From Candidatus Alistipes excrementipullorum (lineage in GTDB: Bacteria > Bacteroidota > Bacteroidia > Bacteroidales > Rikenellaceae): DNA of 13,948 bases. The stretch spans positions 1 to 13,948 of the forward strand of contig DXGW01000026.1 of NCBI GenBank assembly GCA_019113665.1. Reading direction: 5' to 3'. A model generated the notes under the pieces. That model worked only from the letters and a program-made list of their open reading frames with translations. It did no database searches and was not told the DNA's origin. Below are positions 7,969-13,948 of the stretch, piece after piece. The translations under genes were made by a program, and so were the position numbers. Positions within the stretch are counted from its first letter, which is position 1; each line of letters starts with the position of its first letter.

Positions 7969-8000
7969 CAAAAATAGGTCTATTACATATATAAAAGAAA
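7969..8000 (-). promoter_or_regulatory. Promoter of the fimbrillin-like/DUF4493 operon
   Basis: On the minus strand TATTTTTG (7969-7976) is an exact match to the Bacteroidetes -7 box TAnnTTTG. Twenty bases upstream is TTTC (7997-8000), three of four bases of the -33 box TTTG. The -7 box ends 18 bases before the ATG at 7950, so the leader is only about a dozen bases. No inverted repeats flank it of the kind that would make it a phase-variable invertible promoter. No other promoter-like sequence was seen at the gene junctions of the operon. Confidence 0.6.
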
Positions 8001-8063
8001 TAATTTCAACGAAACCCCTGTTTTTCATCATGAAAACCGCATCGTGACTGACGGATCGGCGAT

Positions 8064-8110
8064 AAAAAAGCACGGGCCGCGGATTCCATATGGAACGAAT
8101 CCGCGGCCCG
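8064..8110 (-). terminator. Intrinsic terminator of the tsaE operon
   Basis: A perfect 14-base-pair, GC-rich stem (8073-8086 pairs with 8097-8110) with a 10-base loop. On the minus strand it is followed, after three bases, by six T (A at 8064-8069 on the plus strand). It lies about 20 bases past the stop of the SRPBCC gene and separates that operon from the surface operon promoter. Confidence 0.88.
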
Positions 8111-8130
8111 GAGTTCATGCCTGCCGTGTG

Positions 8131-8574
8131 TCAGTATGCCATGCCGTTGAATGATTTGGCCATTGCCTCGGCGATTTGGTCGAGAGCCGTCTTGAGTTTG
8201 TTGCCGATCATCATGCGCATCATCATGTTAAGTTCGGCGTGAAGTACCAGCCGCATGCGCGTATCGCGTTCGGCCACGGGCTGCAACTGTATCCAGAAGA
8301 AGAAATCTATGGGTATGCCGCCCTCGTCGCCCGTGATCTTTACGTATTTCGGGGCCTCCTTGTCGATGATCTGAAGTTTTACGGTGAAACCCTTGGCCTT
8401 GAACGAGCAGTGGTTCTCGTCGGCCTGCCACTCCTCGACCTTGTCCTGCAGGGCGGGAGTCAGATTGTCGAACCGGCTGATCATTGCATATACGGCATCG
8501 GCCGGCAGAAGTATTTGCTGTTGCTTGGATTCGTAATTTCCCATTGTCTGGTAGTTGTGTGTATGTGATTCCAT
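8131..8574 (-). CDS. SRPBCC/START-like domain protein
   Basis: A small cytoplasmic protein (147 aa from the first ATG) with no signal peptide or membrane segment. It matches a conserved Bacteroidetes family of the SRPBCC (polyketide cyclase/START-like) fold: an opening strand YESKQQQILLPADAVYAMISRFDNL, central strands that include PKYVKITGDEGG and FFFWIQLQPV, an LVLHAELN strand, and a long C-terminal helix with LKTALDQIAEAMA. Such folds bind hydrophobic ligands, but the ligand here is unknown. Homologues usually begin a few residues before the FESK/YESK motif, so the internal ATG at 8544 (Met11, 137 aa) may be the true start; the ten extra residues are polar and histidine-containing. The gene lies 24 bases (or 54 from the inner start) after tsaE and shares its transcript. 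Confidence 0.8.
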   Translation of the reverse strand: MESHTHNYQTMGNYESKQQQILLPADAVYAMISRFDNLTPALQDKVEEWQADENHCSFKAKGFTVKLQIIDKEAPKYVKITGDEGGIPIDFFFWIQLQPVAERDTRMRLVLHAELNMMMRMMIGNKLKTALDQIAEAMAKSFNGMAY

Positions 8575-8598
8575 GCAGCGGGCCTTGCGGCAGCCGCG

Positions 8599-9015
8599 TC
8601 AGTCTATGAAGAAAGTGCGTTCGTCTTCGCCGTCTATCTCTATGCGGACATTCATTACGTCATCGGGAAGCAGTTCCTCGATTTTTTCGGGCCACTCGAT
8701 AAGGCACAGGTCGCCCGAATAGAAGTACTCCTCATAACCCAGGTCGAAAGCCTCCTCAATGCGGTTGATGCGGTAGAAGTCGAAGTGGTATATGCGGCGG
8801 TTGTCGGCCGTGGAGTATTGGTTTACCAGCGCGAATGTAGGGCTGGTGACGGTGTCTTCAGACCCGAGGGAGGCGACGATTTCGCGTATGAGCGTGGTCT
8901 TGCCTGCTCCCATCTCGCCGTAGAAGGCAACGACGGAGCGGTCGCCGATATTGTTGAGGATTGCACGTGCCACTATCGGCAGGTCGCTTTGCGAAGTTAT
9001 GTTTACGGTTTGCAT
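8599..9015 (-). CDS. tsaE: TsaE, ATPase for tRNA N6-threonylcarbamoyladenosine (t6A37) synthesis
   Basis: A 138-residue P-loop ATPase of normal length for the family. It acts with TsaB and TsaD in the cytoplasm to place threonylcarbamoyl on A37 of tRNAs reading ANN codons, and is usually essential. Visible marks: Walker A GEMGAGKTT (33-41), the TSPTF switch (57-61), YHFDFYR (76-82) and LIEWPEK (105-111), in family order. The ATG at 9015 starts MQTVNITSQSDLP, typical of the N-terminus. It is the first gene of a two-gene transcript with the SRPBCC protein. In many Bacteroidetes tsaE sits next to porX; here a divergently transcribed barrel gene lies between them. Confidence 0.95.
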   Translation of the reverse strand: MQTVNITSQSDLPIVARAILNNIGDRSVVAFYGEMGAGKTTLIREIVASLGSEDTVTSPTFALVNQYSTADNRRIYHFDFYRINRIEEAFDLGYEEYFYSGDLCLIEWPEKIEELLPDDVMNVRIEIDGEDERTFFID

Positions 9016-9037
9016 TGTCGCTGATGTTATCGTGGTG

Positions 9038-9045
9038 CAAAGATA
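9038..9045 (-). promoter_or_regulatory. -7 promoter box of tsaE
   Basis: The minus strand reads TATCTTTG, an exact TAnnTTTG match, ending 22 bases before the tsaE ATG. No good -33 TTTG is found at 19-21 bases upstream, so this is a half-recognised promoter. It is divergent from the promoter at 9106-9136; together they fill the 167-base gap, in which nothing else is seen. Confidence 0.55.
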
Positions 9046-9105
9046 CTAATTTTTCGTTCTCATATGCTCTTTCTGTAGTCCAAATAGTTGAAACGACAAC
9101 ACAAT

Positions 9106-9136
9106 GTTGCCTTTCGGAAAATAATTGTTATATTTG
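9106..9136 (+). promoter_or_regulatory. Promoter of the small outer-membrane barrel gene
   Basis: TATATTTG (9129-9136) is an exact TAnnTTTG -7 box, with GTTG (9106-9109) 19 bases upstream matching three of four -33 bases. The expected leader is about 40 bases and becomes A-rich just before the ATG (about 9170-9180), the usual substitute for a Shine-Dalgarno sequence in well-expressed Bacteroidetes genes. Confidence 0.6.
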
Positions 9137-9182
9137 TATTTAGACGGTATGGATCTATGAACCTAACTTAAAAATAAACGCC

Positions 9183-9821
9183 ATGAAAAAGTTTTTGCTT
9201 CTGATCTCGTTTGTCATGCTGGCTTCGGTTGCCGGCGCACAAAGTCTTCCGACGTATGTCAATGCAGAGCGGGTGACGCCATATGCTCAGACCGATATGT
9301 GTCTGCACAATGCAATGCCGGTTGCCGTTGATATGGCTGGCGGCGGTTCATCGTCGGCAGCTGCCTCTTTGGCGGGCGTGCCTCTGGTCAGATTCCAGAG
9401 TTATCTGAATGTCGGAGCCGTATTCCAGGAGAAATCCGGAGGCCCGACTGTTGACATCAGTTTCGGAGCACGTGTCGGCCGGTGTTTTTATGCCGGTATC
9501 GAGACCGGATTCGGTTGCGTGATCGAGAGTGTCGAATTGGTCGACCATAAAATAACCTTCAATTCGACGTATGTCCCGGTAGCCCTGAACCTCAAGGGAT
9601 ATATTCCGTTAGGACCTGTGCGCCCGTATCTTAACTGCTCGCTGGGAGGCTTTTTCGGTGTTATGGACCTTGAGGGTCTCAACGGATTCTATTGTCAGGC
9701 CGGTGCCGGTATAGACATATTCCGTTTTTCACTGGGTGTGGGTTATTGCGGCCTTGTCAAAGAGGGTACGGCCAACATGGGCTACGTCAAGTTGGGCGTA
9801 CGTTTCGGTGGCGGAAGATAG
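9183..9821 (+). CDS. Small outer-membrane beta-barrel protein
   Basis: A 212-residue exported protein. The signal peptide (MKKFLLLISFVMLASVAGAQ) is likely cut near AGAQ at residues 17-20. A low-complexity Gly/Ser/Ala stretch at 53-63 precedes about eight glycine-rich amphipathic strands (FQSYLNVGAVF, VDISFGARVG, CFYAGIETGFG, YVPVALNLKGYIPLG, VRPYLNCSLGGFFGV, GFYCQAGAGIDIF, FSLGVGYCGLV, GYVKLGVRFG), the pattern of the OmpA/OMP_b-brl class of small barrels. Six cysteines (40, 101, 112, 152, 171, 189) in the mature part are unusual for such a barrel, and the protein ends in Gly-Gly-Arg rather than an aromatic residue. It is monocistronic with its own promoter and terminator. Role unknown; a plain structural barrel is the simplest reading. 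Confidence 0.82.
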   Translation: MKKFLLLISFVMLASVAGAQSLPTYVNAERVTPYAQTDMCLHNAMPVAVDMAGGGSSSAAASLAGVPLVRFQSYLNVGAVFQEKSGGPTVDISFGARVGRCFYAGIETGFGCVIESVELVDHKITFNSTYVPVALNLKGYIPLGPVRPYLNCSLGGFFGVMDLEGLNGFYCQAGAGIDIFRFSLGVGYCGLVKEGTANMGYVKLGVRFGGGR

Positions 9822-9833
9822 CCTCTGATACAT

Positions 9834-9876
9834 AAAAAACAGAAGCGGGACCTGCAACAAGTCCCGCTTCTGTTTT
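9834..9876. terminator. Bidirectional intrinsic terminator between the barrel gene and porX
   Basis: A perfect 16-base-pair stem (9836-9851 with 9861-9876) and 9-base loop. It has a run of A on the left side (9834-9839) and a run of T on the right (9873-9876), so it can end transcription from both converging genes. Its right arm overlaps the porX stop codon (9875-9877). Confidence 0.9.
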
Positions 9877-11425
9877 AACGTTTGGGTTTCAGTACGATGT
9901 ACGGAACAATCATCTCCTCCATCGAGATTCCGCCGTGCTGGAACGTGTCGCGATAGTAGCGTATGTACTTGTTCGCGTCGTTGTTGTAGACGATGAAGTC
10001 GTGGTTGTAGGCGAATATGTAGCTCGATGATATGTTGCCTGACGGCAACTGTATCTCCTCGGGCTTGGTTATCTCGAAAACCTCGCGCGGGTTATATGCC
10101 AGGTTGCGGCCCGTCTTGTAACGCAGGTTGGCCGATGTGGCGCGGTCACCCGTGATACGTACGGGGTTGTCCACGCGCACGGTGCCGTGGTCCGATGTGA
10201 TGATGACCGTATGCCCGTGCTCGGAGAGCATCTTGAGCATGGTGAAGAGCTCCGAATGCTCGAACCAGGATCGGGTGAGCGACCGGAACGAGGCGTCGTC
10301 CTCCGTAAGCTCGCGTATGATGTCCGTTTCGGTACGGGCATGCGAGAGAATGTCGAGGAAGTTGTAGACGATGACCGAGAAATCGGCTTCGTATATGTGC
10401 CTGAAGTTGTCGATGAGCTTGCGTCCGGCCTCGGGGCGCACAAGTTTGTCGAACGTGGTCTTGTATGTTCGTCCGCAACTTGCCAGCTGGCGGCGCAGGA
10501 ACTCCTCCTCGTACTGGTTCTTGCCGCCCTCCTCGTTGTCGTTGAGCCACTTGTTGGGCATTATCTTGTCGATGGCCAGCGGCATGAGCCCGGCGAAAAT
10601 CGCATTGCGTGCGTATTGTGTGGCCGTAGGGAGTATGGCGCAGTAGAAATCGTCGGTTTCGACGTCGAAATAACCGTGCAGCATGGCGTGTATCGACCTC
10701 CACTGGTCATAGCGGAAGTTGTCAATGAGCAGCAGTGTGGTCTTCGGGTTGGCATCGGCCACCGGGAATATGCGGCTGCGCATGAGCGTATGCGACATGA
10801 CAGGTGTCGTGTCGTCACGACGGTTGATCCAGTCGCGGTAGTTCCGGCAGACGAACTTGCAGAACTCCTGATTGGCTTCGTTCTTCTGGTAGTGGAGCAC
10901 CTCCTTGATGCTTTCGTCGTTCGATGCCGACAGCTCTATGTCCCAGTTGGTAAGTTTGCGATAGAGGCTGCACCAGTCCGAGAATGTCGAAGCGCTCTGG
11001 TAGAGCGAACTTATGCGGCCGAATTCCGCACGGTAGTCGGCCGTGGCCTGTTCGCTTACAAGCTGCTGCGAATGGACGTTCTTCTTGATCGAGAGCAGCA
11101 CCTGGTTCGGGTTTACCGGCTTGATGATGTAGTCGGCGATCTTCGAACCGATGGCTTTGTCCATGATGTTCTCCTCCTCGCTCTTGGTTACCATGATTAC
11201 GGGAGTGGCGGGACGTACGTCCTTGATGAGCGGCAGTGTTTCGAGACCGGTCATGCCAGGCATCATCTCGTCGAGAATGATCAGATCGTAAGCCGTTTCC
11301 GACGCCATGTCGATGGCGTCGTATCCGTTGTTGCAGGTGTCTATTTCGTAACCTTTCGACTGCAGAAAGAGCACATGCGGCTTCAGCAGCTCTATCTCAT
11401 CGTCGACCCATAAAATCTTTACCAC
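9875..11425 (-). CDS. porX: PorX, response regulator with PglZ phosphatase-superfamily output domain
   Basis: A 516-residue cytoplasmic regulator. Residues 1-120 are a CheY-like receiver with all key residues: acidic pocket D8/D9, phosphoacceptor D52, signalling T80 (MVTKSEEE) and K102 (IIKPVNPNQ). After a helical linker (about 120-225), residues about 228-516 form a PglZ/alkaline-phosphatase-like domain with probable metal and catalytic sites LLLIDNFRYDQW (D235, D240), PTATQYARN (266-274), NFLDILSH (D358, H362), SDHGT (D412, H413) and FQHGG (H497). In Porphyromonas gingivalis PorX, paired with PorY and SigP, controls type IX secretion genes, and its PglZ domain is reported to be a zinc phosphodiesterase acting on oligonucleotides. 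The start must be GTG at 11425: the frame closes upstream at a TGA with no other start codon between. It follows the NUDIX gene by 49 bases without a terminator. No secretion genes are in view, so the targets here are unknown. Confidence 0.95.
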   Translation of the reverse strand: MVKILWVDDEIELLKPHVLFLQSKGYEIDTCNNGYDAIDMASETAYDLIILDEMMPGMTGLETLPLIKDVRPATPVIMVTKSEEENIMDKAIGSKIADYIIKPVNPNQVLLSIKKNVHSQQLVSEQATADYRAEFGRISSLYQSASTFSDWCSLYRKLTNWDIELSASNDESIKEVLHYQKNEANQEFCKFVCRNYRDWINRRDDTTPVMSHTLMRSRIFPVADANPKTTLLLIDNFRYDQWRSIHAMLHGYFDVETDDFYCAILPTATQYARNAIFAGLMPLAIDKIMPNKWLNDNEEGGKNQYEEEFLRRQLASCGRTYKTTFDKLVRPEAGRKLIDNFRHIYEADFSVIVYNFLDILSHARTETDIIRELTEDDASFRSLTRSWFEHSELFTMLKMLSEHGHTVIITSDHGTVRVDNPVRITGDRATSANLRYKTGRNLAYNPREVFEITKPEEIQLPSGNISSSYIFAYNHDFIVYNNDANKYIRYYRDTFQHGGISMEEMIVPYIVLKPKR

Positions 11426-11474
11426 GTCGTTTTCGTTTTTGGTGTTTCAACATTGCAAAAACAGTACGAGAGCA

Positions 11475-12083
11475 TTATTCCATCTTGCCGAGTGCGGCGA
11501 AAACCGTCAGGATCGTCGGATACGAGGTCTTCAGCGCCTCGCTGACCCGCTCCTCGTCGAGCCAGTCGGCCGACGATATGCCCTCTTCCTGTTGCGGCAC
11601 GGTCATGCTGTCGCCGTTGCCGCTCATGAGAAACCAATGCGTGCATTTGAGTTCCCACTTACCATAAACGTTGTAGGCGTGGAAAGTATTGCATATCGGG
11701 GCGACAATCTTCGTGCCGCCGACTCCCGTCTCCTCCTCCACTTCGCGCATGGCGCACTCCTCGATGGTCTCGCCCTTTTCCCAATGGCCCTTGGGCAGGT
11801 CCCATCGGCCGCGGCGGTAGATCATCAGCGTGTTGCCCTTGCCGTCACGAACGACGCCTCCCGCGGCCGTCACGTATGTGAAATCGCGGCCGAACTCCTT
11901 GAAAGCCTGTTCCGGATCGTCCGATAAAACGGCCGCCCGGTTGTGCGAGTCGAGAATTTTTATTACTTTCGCTCGGGAAATGCCTTCCGCGGCATCGATT
12001 GCGGTGCCGAAACCCGAAATGTCGGCTCCCGATGGAAGGAACGTGATGCTTTTGTCGAGAAAATATACTACGATAGGGCTCAT
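11475..12083 (-). CDS. NUDIX hydrolase
   Basis: A 202-residue cytoplasmic hydrolase. The full Nudix box GX5EX7REUXEEXGU is present at residues 99-121 (G99, E105, R113, E114, E117, E118, G120), so metal binding and pyrophosphohydrolase activity on a nucleoside-diphosphate-linked substrate are expected. The substrate cannot be told from the sequence. The catalytic fold begins near residue 69 (TYVTAAGGVVRDGKGN). The first 68 residues are a separate N-terminal region (strand IVVYFLDKSITFLP, then a helix with Ala/Asp/Glu) known from Bacteroidetes homologues but without an assigned role. ATG at 12083 is the start; an ATG five bases upstream is out of frame and stops at once. It is co-oriented with porX and probably co-transcribed. 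Confidence 0.9.
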   Translation of the reverse strand: MSPIVVYFLDKSITFLPSGADISGFGTAIDAAEGISRAKVIKILDSHNRAAVLSDDPEQAFKEFGRDFTYVTAAGGVVRDGKGNTLMIYRRGRWDLPKGHWEKGETIEECAMREVEEETGVGGTKIVAPICNTFHAYNVYGKWELKCTHWFLMSGNGDSMTVPQQEEGISSADWLDEERVSEALKTSYPTILTVFAALGKME

Positions 12084-12094
12084 GGCATGAAAAG

Positions 12095-12125
12095 TTTGTA
12101 ACGCAAATTTAGAAAAATAATTTTG
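12095..12125 (+). promoter_or_regulatory. Promoter of the DPP5-like peptidase gene
   Basis: TTTG (12095-12098), 19 bases, then TAATTTTG (12118-12125): an exact match to both boxes of the Bacteroidetes primary-sigma promoter, ending 21 bases before the ATG at 12147. It is the best promoter in the window by consensus. Confidence 0.75.
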
Positions 12126-12134
12126 AAGTTAAAC
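12104..12134 (-). promoter_or_regulatory. Promoter of the NUDIX-porX operon
   Basis: The minus strand has TAAATTTG (12104-12111), an exact TAnnTTTG -7 box, with GTTT (12131-12134) 19 bases upstream as a partial -33 box. The -7 box ends 20 bases before the ATG. It almost fully overlaps the divergent peptidase promoter. Confidence 0.6.
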
Positions 12135-12146
12135 CGACTGGACAAT

Positions 12147-13948
12147 ATGAAAAAATTGTTGCTGCTTATGCTTGTTGCATCATGTGCGTCCGGTTGCGGG
12201 GAGCGTCCGCAGCCGCTGACCATAGACAATTCGCTTACGGCCGAGGAGATCAAGGCCGGGGTATTCACTCCCGAGGTGATGTGGAAAATGGGCCGTATAG
12301 GCTCTGCGGTTCTGTCTCCCGACGGTAACGCTCTGGCTTACACGGTGACTTACTACAATATGGAGGAGAACCGTGGCGTGACGGCCGTATATGTGCGTGA
12401 CATGGTTTCGGGCGGGAGCTCGCAGCTTACCGATTTCGCCTCGAACAACGCCGATCCCAAATGGAGCGCTGACGGCAGCCGCCTCTATTTCCTTTCGGAC
12501 CGCAGCGGTTCTAACCAGATATGGTCGATGGCTGCAGACGGCAGCGACGTGAAGCAGGTTTCGGCTTTCGACCGCGACGTCGAGGGCTACGGAATCAGCC
12601 CGCTGGGTGACAAGTTGTTTTATGTCAGCCGCGTACCCGTATGCGACCGCAAGTCGTCGGACGTCTACAAGGATATGCCCAAGTCGCAGGCTCGCATCTA
12701 TGACGACCTGATGTGCCGTCACTGGAACTATTGGGACGAGGGCAGCTATCTCCACGTGTTCGTCGGCGACCTGAAGGATGGCAAGGCTTCCGCCGGCGTT
12801 GACATCATCGGCGCCGATGCAGCCTGGGACGCACCTCTCGCTCCGTACTTCGACATGGAGGAGATCTCGTGGAGCCCCGACGGCAAGTATGTGGCATATA
12901 CCTGCAAGAAACTGACAGGCTACGAGTATGCCGTTTCGACTGATTCGGACATATATCTCTACGACGTGGCATCGGGCCAGACCGAGAACATCTGCAAGTT
13001 GGGCGAAGGCAATGTCCGCATCAATACGACCGAACGCCGTGTGCAGAGCCTGCCCGGTTATGACAAATATCCCGTGTTCTCGCCGGACTGCAGCCTTGTT
13101 GCATTCCGCTCGCAGCGGCGTGCCGGCAACGAGTCGGACAAGGAGCGTCTCTTCGTGTGGAATTCGCGGAACGGCAAGATGAGCGACCTGACTTCAGGCT
13201 TCGACTACAATGCGACGAATCTCATCTGGGACGGCAACGACGCGCTCTATTTCATCGCGCCTATCGAGGGAACGCACCAATTGTGCCGTGCAACCCTCGG
13301 CGGGGAGGTCAGTGTACTGACTTCGGGCGACCATGACATCAATGCTGCAACGATTGCGGGCGGCCGTGCCGTTGTGGCCATGACGACCATATCGCGCGCC
13401 ACGGAACTCTATGAGGTGAACCTTGCCGACGGCTCGATGTCGCAGGTTACCGACGTGAATGGCGAAATATACGACAATATCGATTTCGGTGCGGTTCAGA
13501 AGCGCTGGGTCAAGACCACCGACGGCAAGCAGATGCTTACATGGGTGATTCTGCCTCCCGATTTCGACCCGGCGAAGAAGTATCCCACGCTGCTTTATTG
13601 CCAGGGCGGACCGCAGAGTGTGGTTTCGCAGTTCTGGAGCTACCGCTGGAATTTCCAGCTGATGGCTGCACAGGGCTATGTTGTTGTGGCTCCGAACCGT
13701 CGCGGCGTTCCGTCGTTCGGCCAGGAGTGGCTCGACCAGATATCGGGCGACTACTCCGGACAGAATATCCGGGACTATCTGTCGGCCATCGACGACGTGG
13801 CTAAGGAGCCGTGGTGCGACCGCGACCGTCTCGGTTGTGTCGGCGCCTCGTACGGTGGCTATTCGGTCTTCTATCTTGCCGGCTGCCACGAGAAACGCTT
13901 CAAGGCATTCATCGCGCATTGCGGAATCTTCAATTTCGAGTCGATGTA
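12147..13948 (+). CDS. dpp5: Dipeptidyl-peptidase 5-like S9 serine peptidase (3' end outside window)
   Basis: 600 complete codons are visible before the right edge; DPP5 of Porphyromonas gingivalis has about 680 residues, so some 80 are missing. DPP5 removes dipeptides with hydrophobic residues from the N-terminus of oligopeptides in the periplasm. The N-terminus has a short hydrophobic stretch and two possible lipid cysteines (C13, C17), so it is probably a lipoprotein. Residues about 40-430 are a seven-bladed-propeller region with repeated WSPDGK-type turns (LSPDGNALAY, WSADGSRLYF, WSPDGKYVAY). The alpha/beta-hydrolase domain follows: LLYCQGGPQSVVSQFWSYRW, APNRRGVPSFGQEW, QISGDYSGQNIRDY, then the nucleophile Ser568 in GASYGGY and AFIAHCGIFNFES. 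These stretches closely match DPP5 as I recall it. The catalytic Asp and His lie past the edge. It is transcribed away from the NUDIX gene. Confidence 0.9.
   Translation, partial: MKKLLLLMLVASCASGCGERPQPLTIDNSLTAEEIKAGVFTPEVMWKMGRIGSAVLSPDGNALAYTVTYYNMEENRGVTAVYVRDMVSGGSSQLTDFASNNADPKWSADGSRLYFLSDRSGSNQIWSMAADGSDVKQVSAFDRDVEGYGISPLGDKLFYVSRVPVCDRKSSDVYKDMPKSQARIYDDLMCRHWNYWDEGSYLHVFVGDLKDGKASAGVDIIGADAAWDAPLAPYFDMEEISWSPDGKYVAYTCKKLTGYEYAVSTDSDIYLYDVASGQTENICKLGEGNVRINTTERRVQSLPGYDKYPVFSPDCSLVAFRSQRRAGNESDKERLFVWNSRNGKMSDLTSGFDYNATNLIWDGNDALYFIAPIEGTHQLCRATLGGEVSVLTSGDHDINAATIAGGRAVVAMTTISRATELYEVNLADGSMSQVTDVNGEIYDNIDFGAVQKRWVKTTDGKQMLTWVILPPDFDPAKKYPTLLYCQGGPQSVVSQFWSYRWNFQLMAAQGYVVVAPNRRGVPSFGQEWLDQISGDYSGQNIRDYLSAIDDVAKEPWCDRDRLGCVGASYGGYSVFYLAGCHEKRFKAFIAHCGIFNFESM

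Noticed and set aside
7951..8060. Possible invertible (phase-variable) promoter ahead of the surface operon
   Set aside because: Such control is common for Bacteroidales surface genes, but I found no flanking inverted repeats and no recombinase gene nearby.
8073..8110. The long perfect palindrome as a protein-binding site or mobile-element end
   Set aside because: The GC-rich stem followed by six T on the minus strand just past a stop codon is fully explained as an intrinsic terminator.
10187..11413. 408-codon plus-strand open frame opposite porX
   Set aside because: It is the antisense shadow of a clear porX gene. The product is rich in Arg, Val, Glu and His with no domain pattern, no promoter and no plausible start context; codon bias keeps the opposite frame open.
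11456..11463. TGTTTTTG on the minus strand as a separate porX promoter
   Set aside because: One base off TAnnTTTG and no -33 box at the right distance; co-transcription with the NUDIX gene is simpler.
12180..12755. 191-codon minus-strand open frame opposite the peptidase N-terminus
   Set aside because: Shadow frame of the propeller coding region with no independent evidence.
13194..13919. 241-codon minus-strand open frame opposite the S9 peptidase
   Set aside because: Antisense to the strongly conserved catalytic domain; no recognisable fold or promoter.

Overview
The window reads as chromosomal DNA from a Bacteroidales bacterium, most likely of the Alistipes/Rikenellaceae kind. This is inferred from the gene families (PorX, a DPP5-like S9 peptidase, Mfa/fimbrillin-like and DUF4493/PCMD surface lipoproteins), from promoters of the Bacteroidetes type (TTTG, about 19-20 bases, TAnnTTTG), from the lack of Shine-Dalgarno sequences, and from a G+C content that looks above half. 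No tRNA, rRNA, CRISPR array or insertion sequence is visible.

Region 1 (1-8000, minus strand) is one tightly packed operon for an exported surface apparatus. In transcription order it encodes a fimbrillin-like lipoprotein (577 aa), a small DUF4493-like lipoprotein (265 aa), a larger DUF4493-like lipoprotein with two Ig-like repeats (562 aa), a DUF4493-like/Ig-like/PCMD lipoprotein (698 aa) and two paralogous outer-membrane beta-barrel proteins. The second barrel gene runs off the left edge. Genes are 1-11 bases apart or overlap by one base (TAATG, TGATG), and the only promoter seen lies ahead of the first gene. An Ig-like module recurs in three of the lipoproteins, so the products probably assemble together on the cell surface. 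The function of the system is not known from the sequence.

Region 2 (8064-9045, minus strand) is a small housekeeping operon: tsaE (tRNA t6A synthesis ATPase), then an SRPBCC/START-like protein, closed by a strong intrinsic terminator.

Region 3 (9129-9876, plus strand) is a single small outer-membrane beta-barrel gene with its own promoter. It converges on porX across a bidirectional terminator.

Region 4 (9875-12111, minus strand) is a NUDIX hydrolase gene followed by porX, a response regulator with a PglZ phosphatase-superfamily domain that in Porphyromonas controls the type IX secretion system.

Region 5 (12095-13948, plus strand) is a dipeptidyl-peptidase 5-like S9 peptidase, cut off by the right edge after its catalytic serine. 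Its promoter and the NUDIX promoter face away from each other and occupy the same roughly 40 bases.

No stretch longer than 300 bases lacks a gene. The two largest gaps, 7951-8130 and 9016-9182, hold promoters and a terminator.
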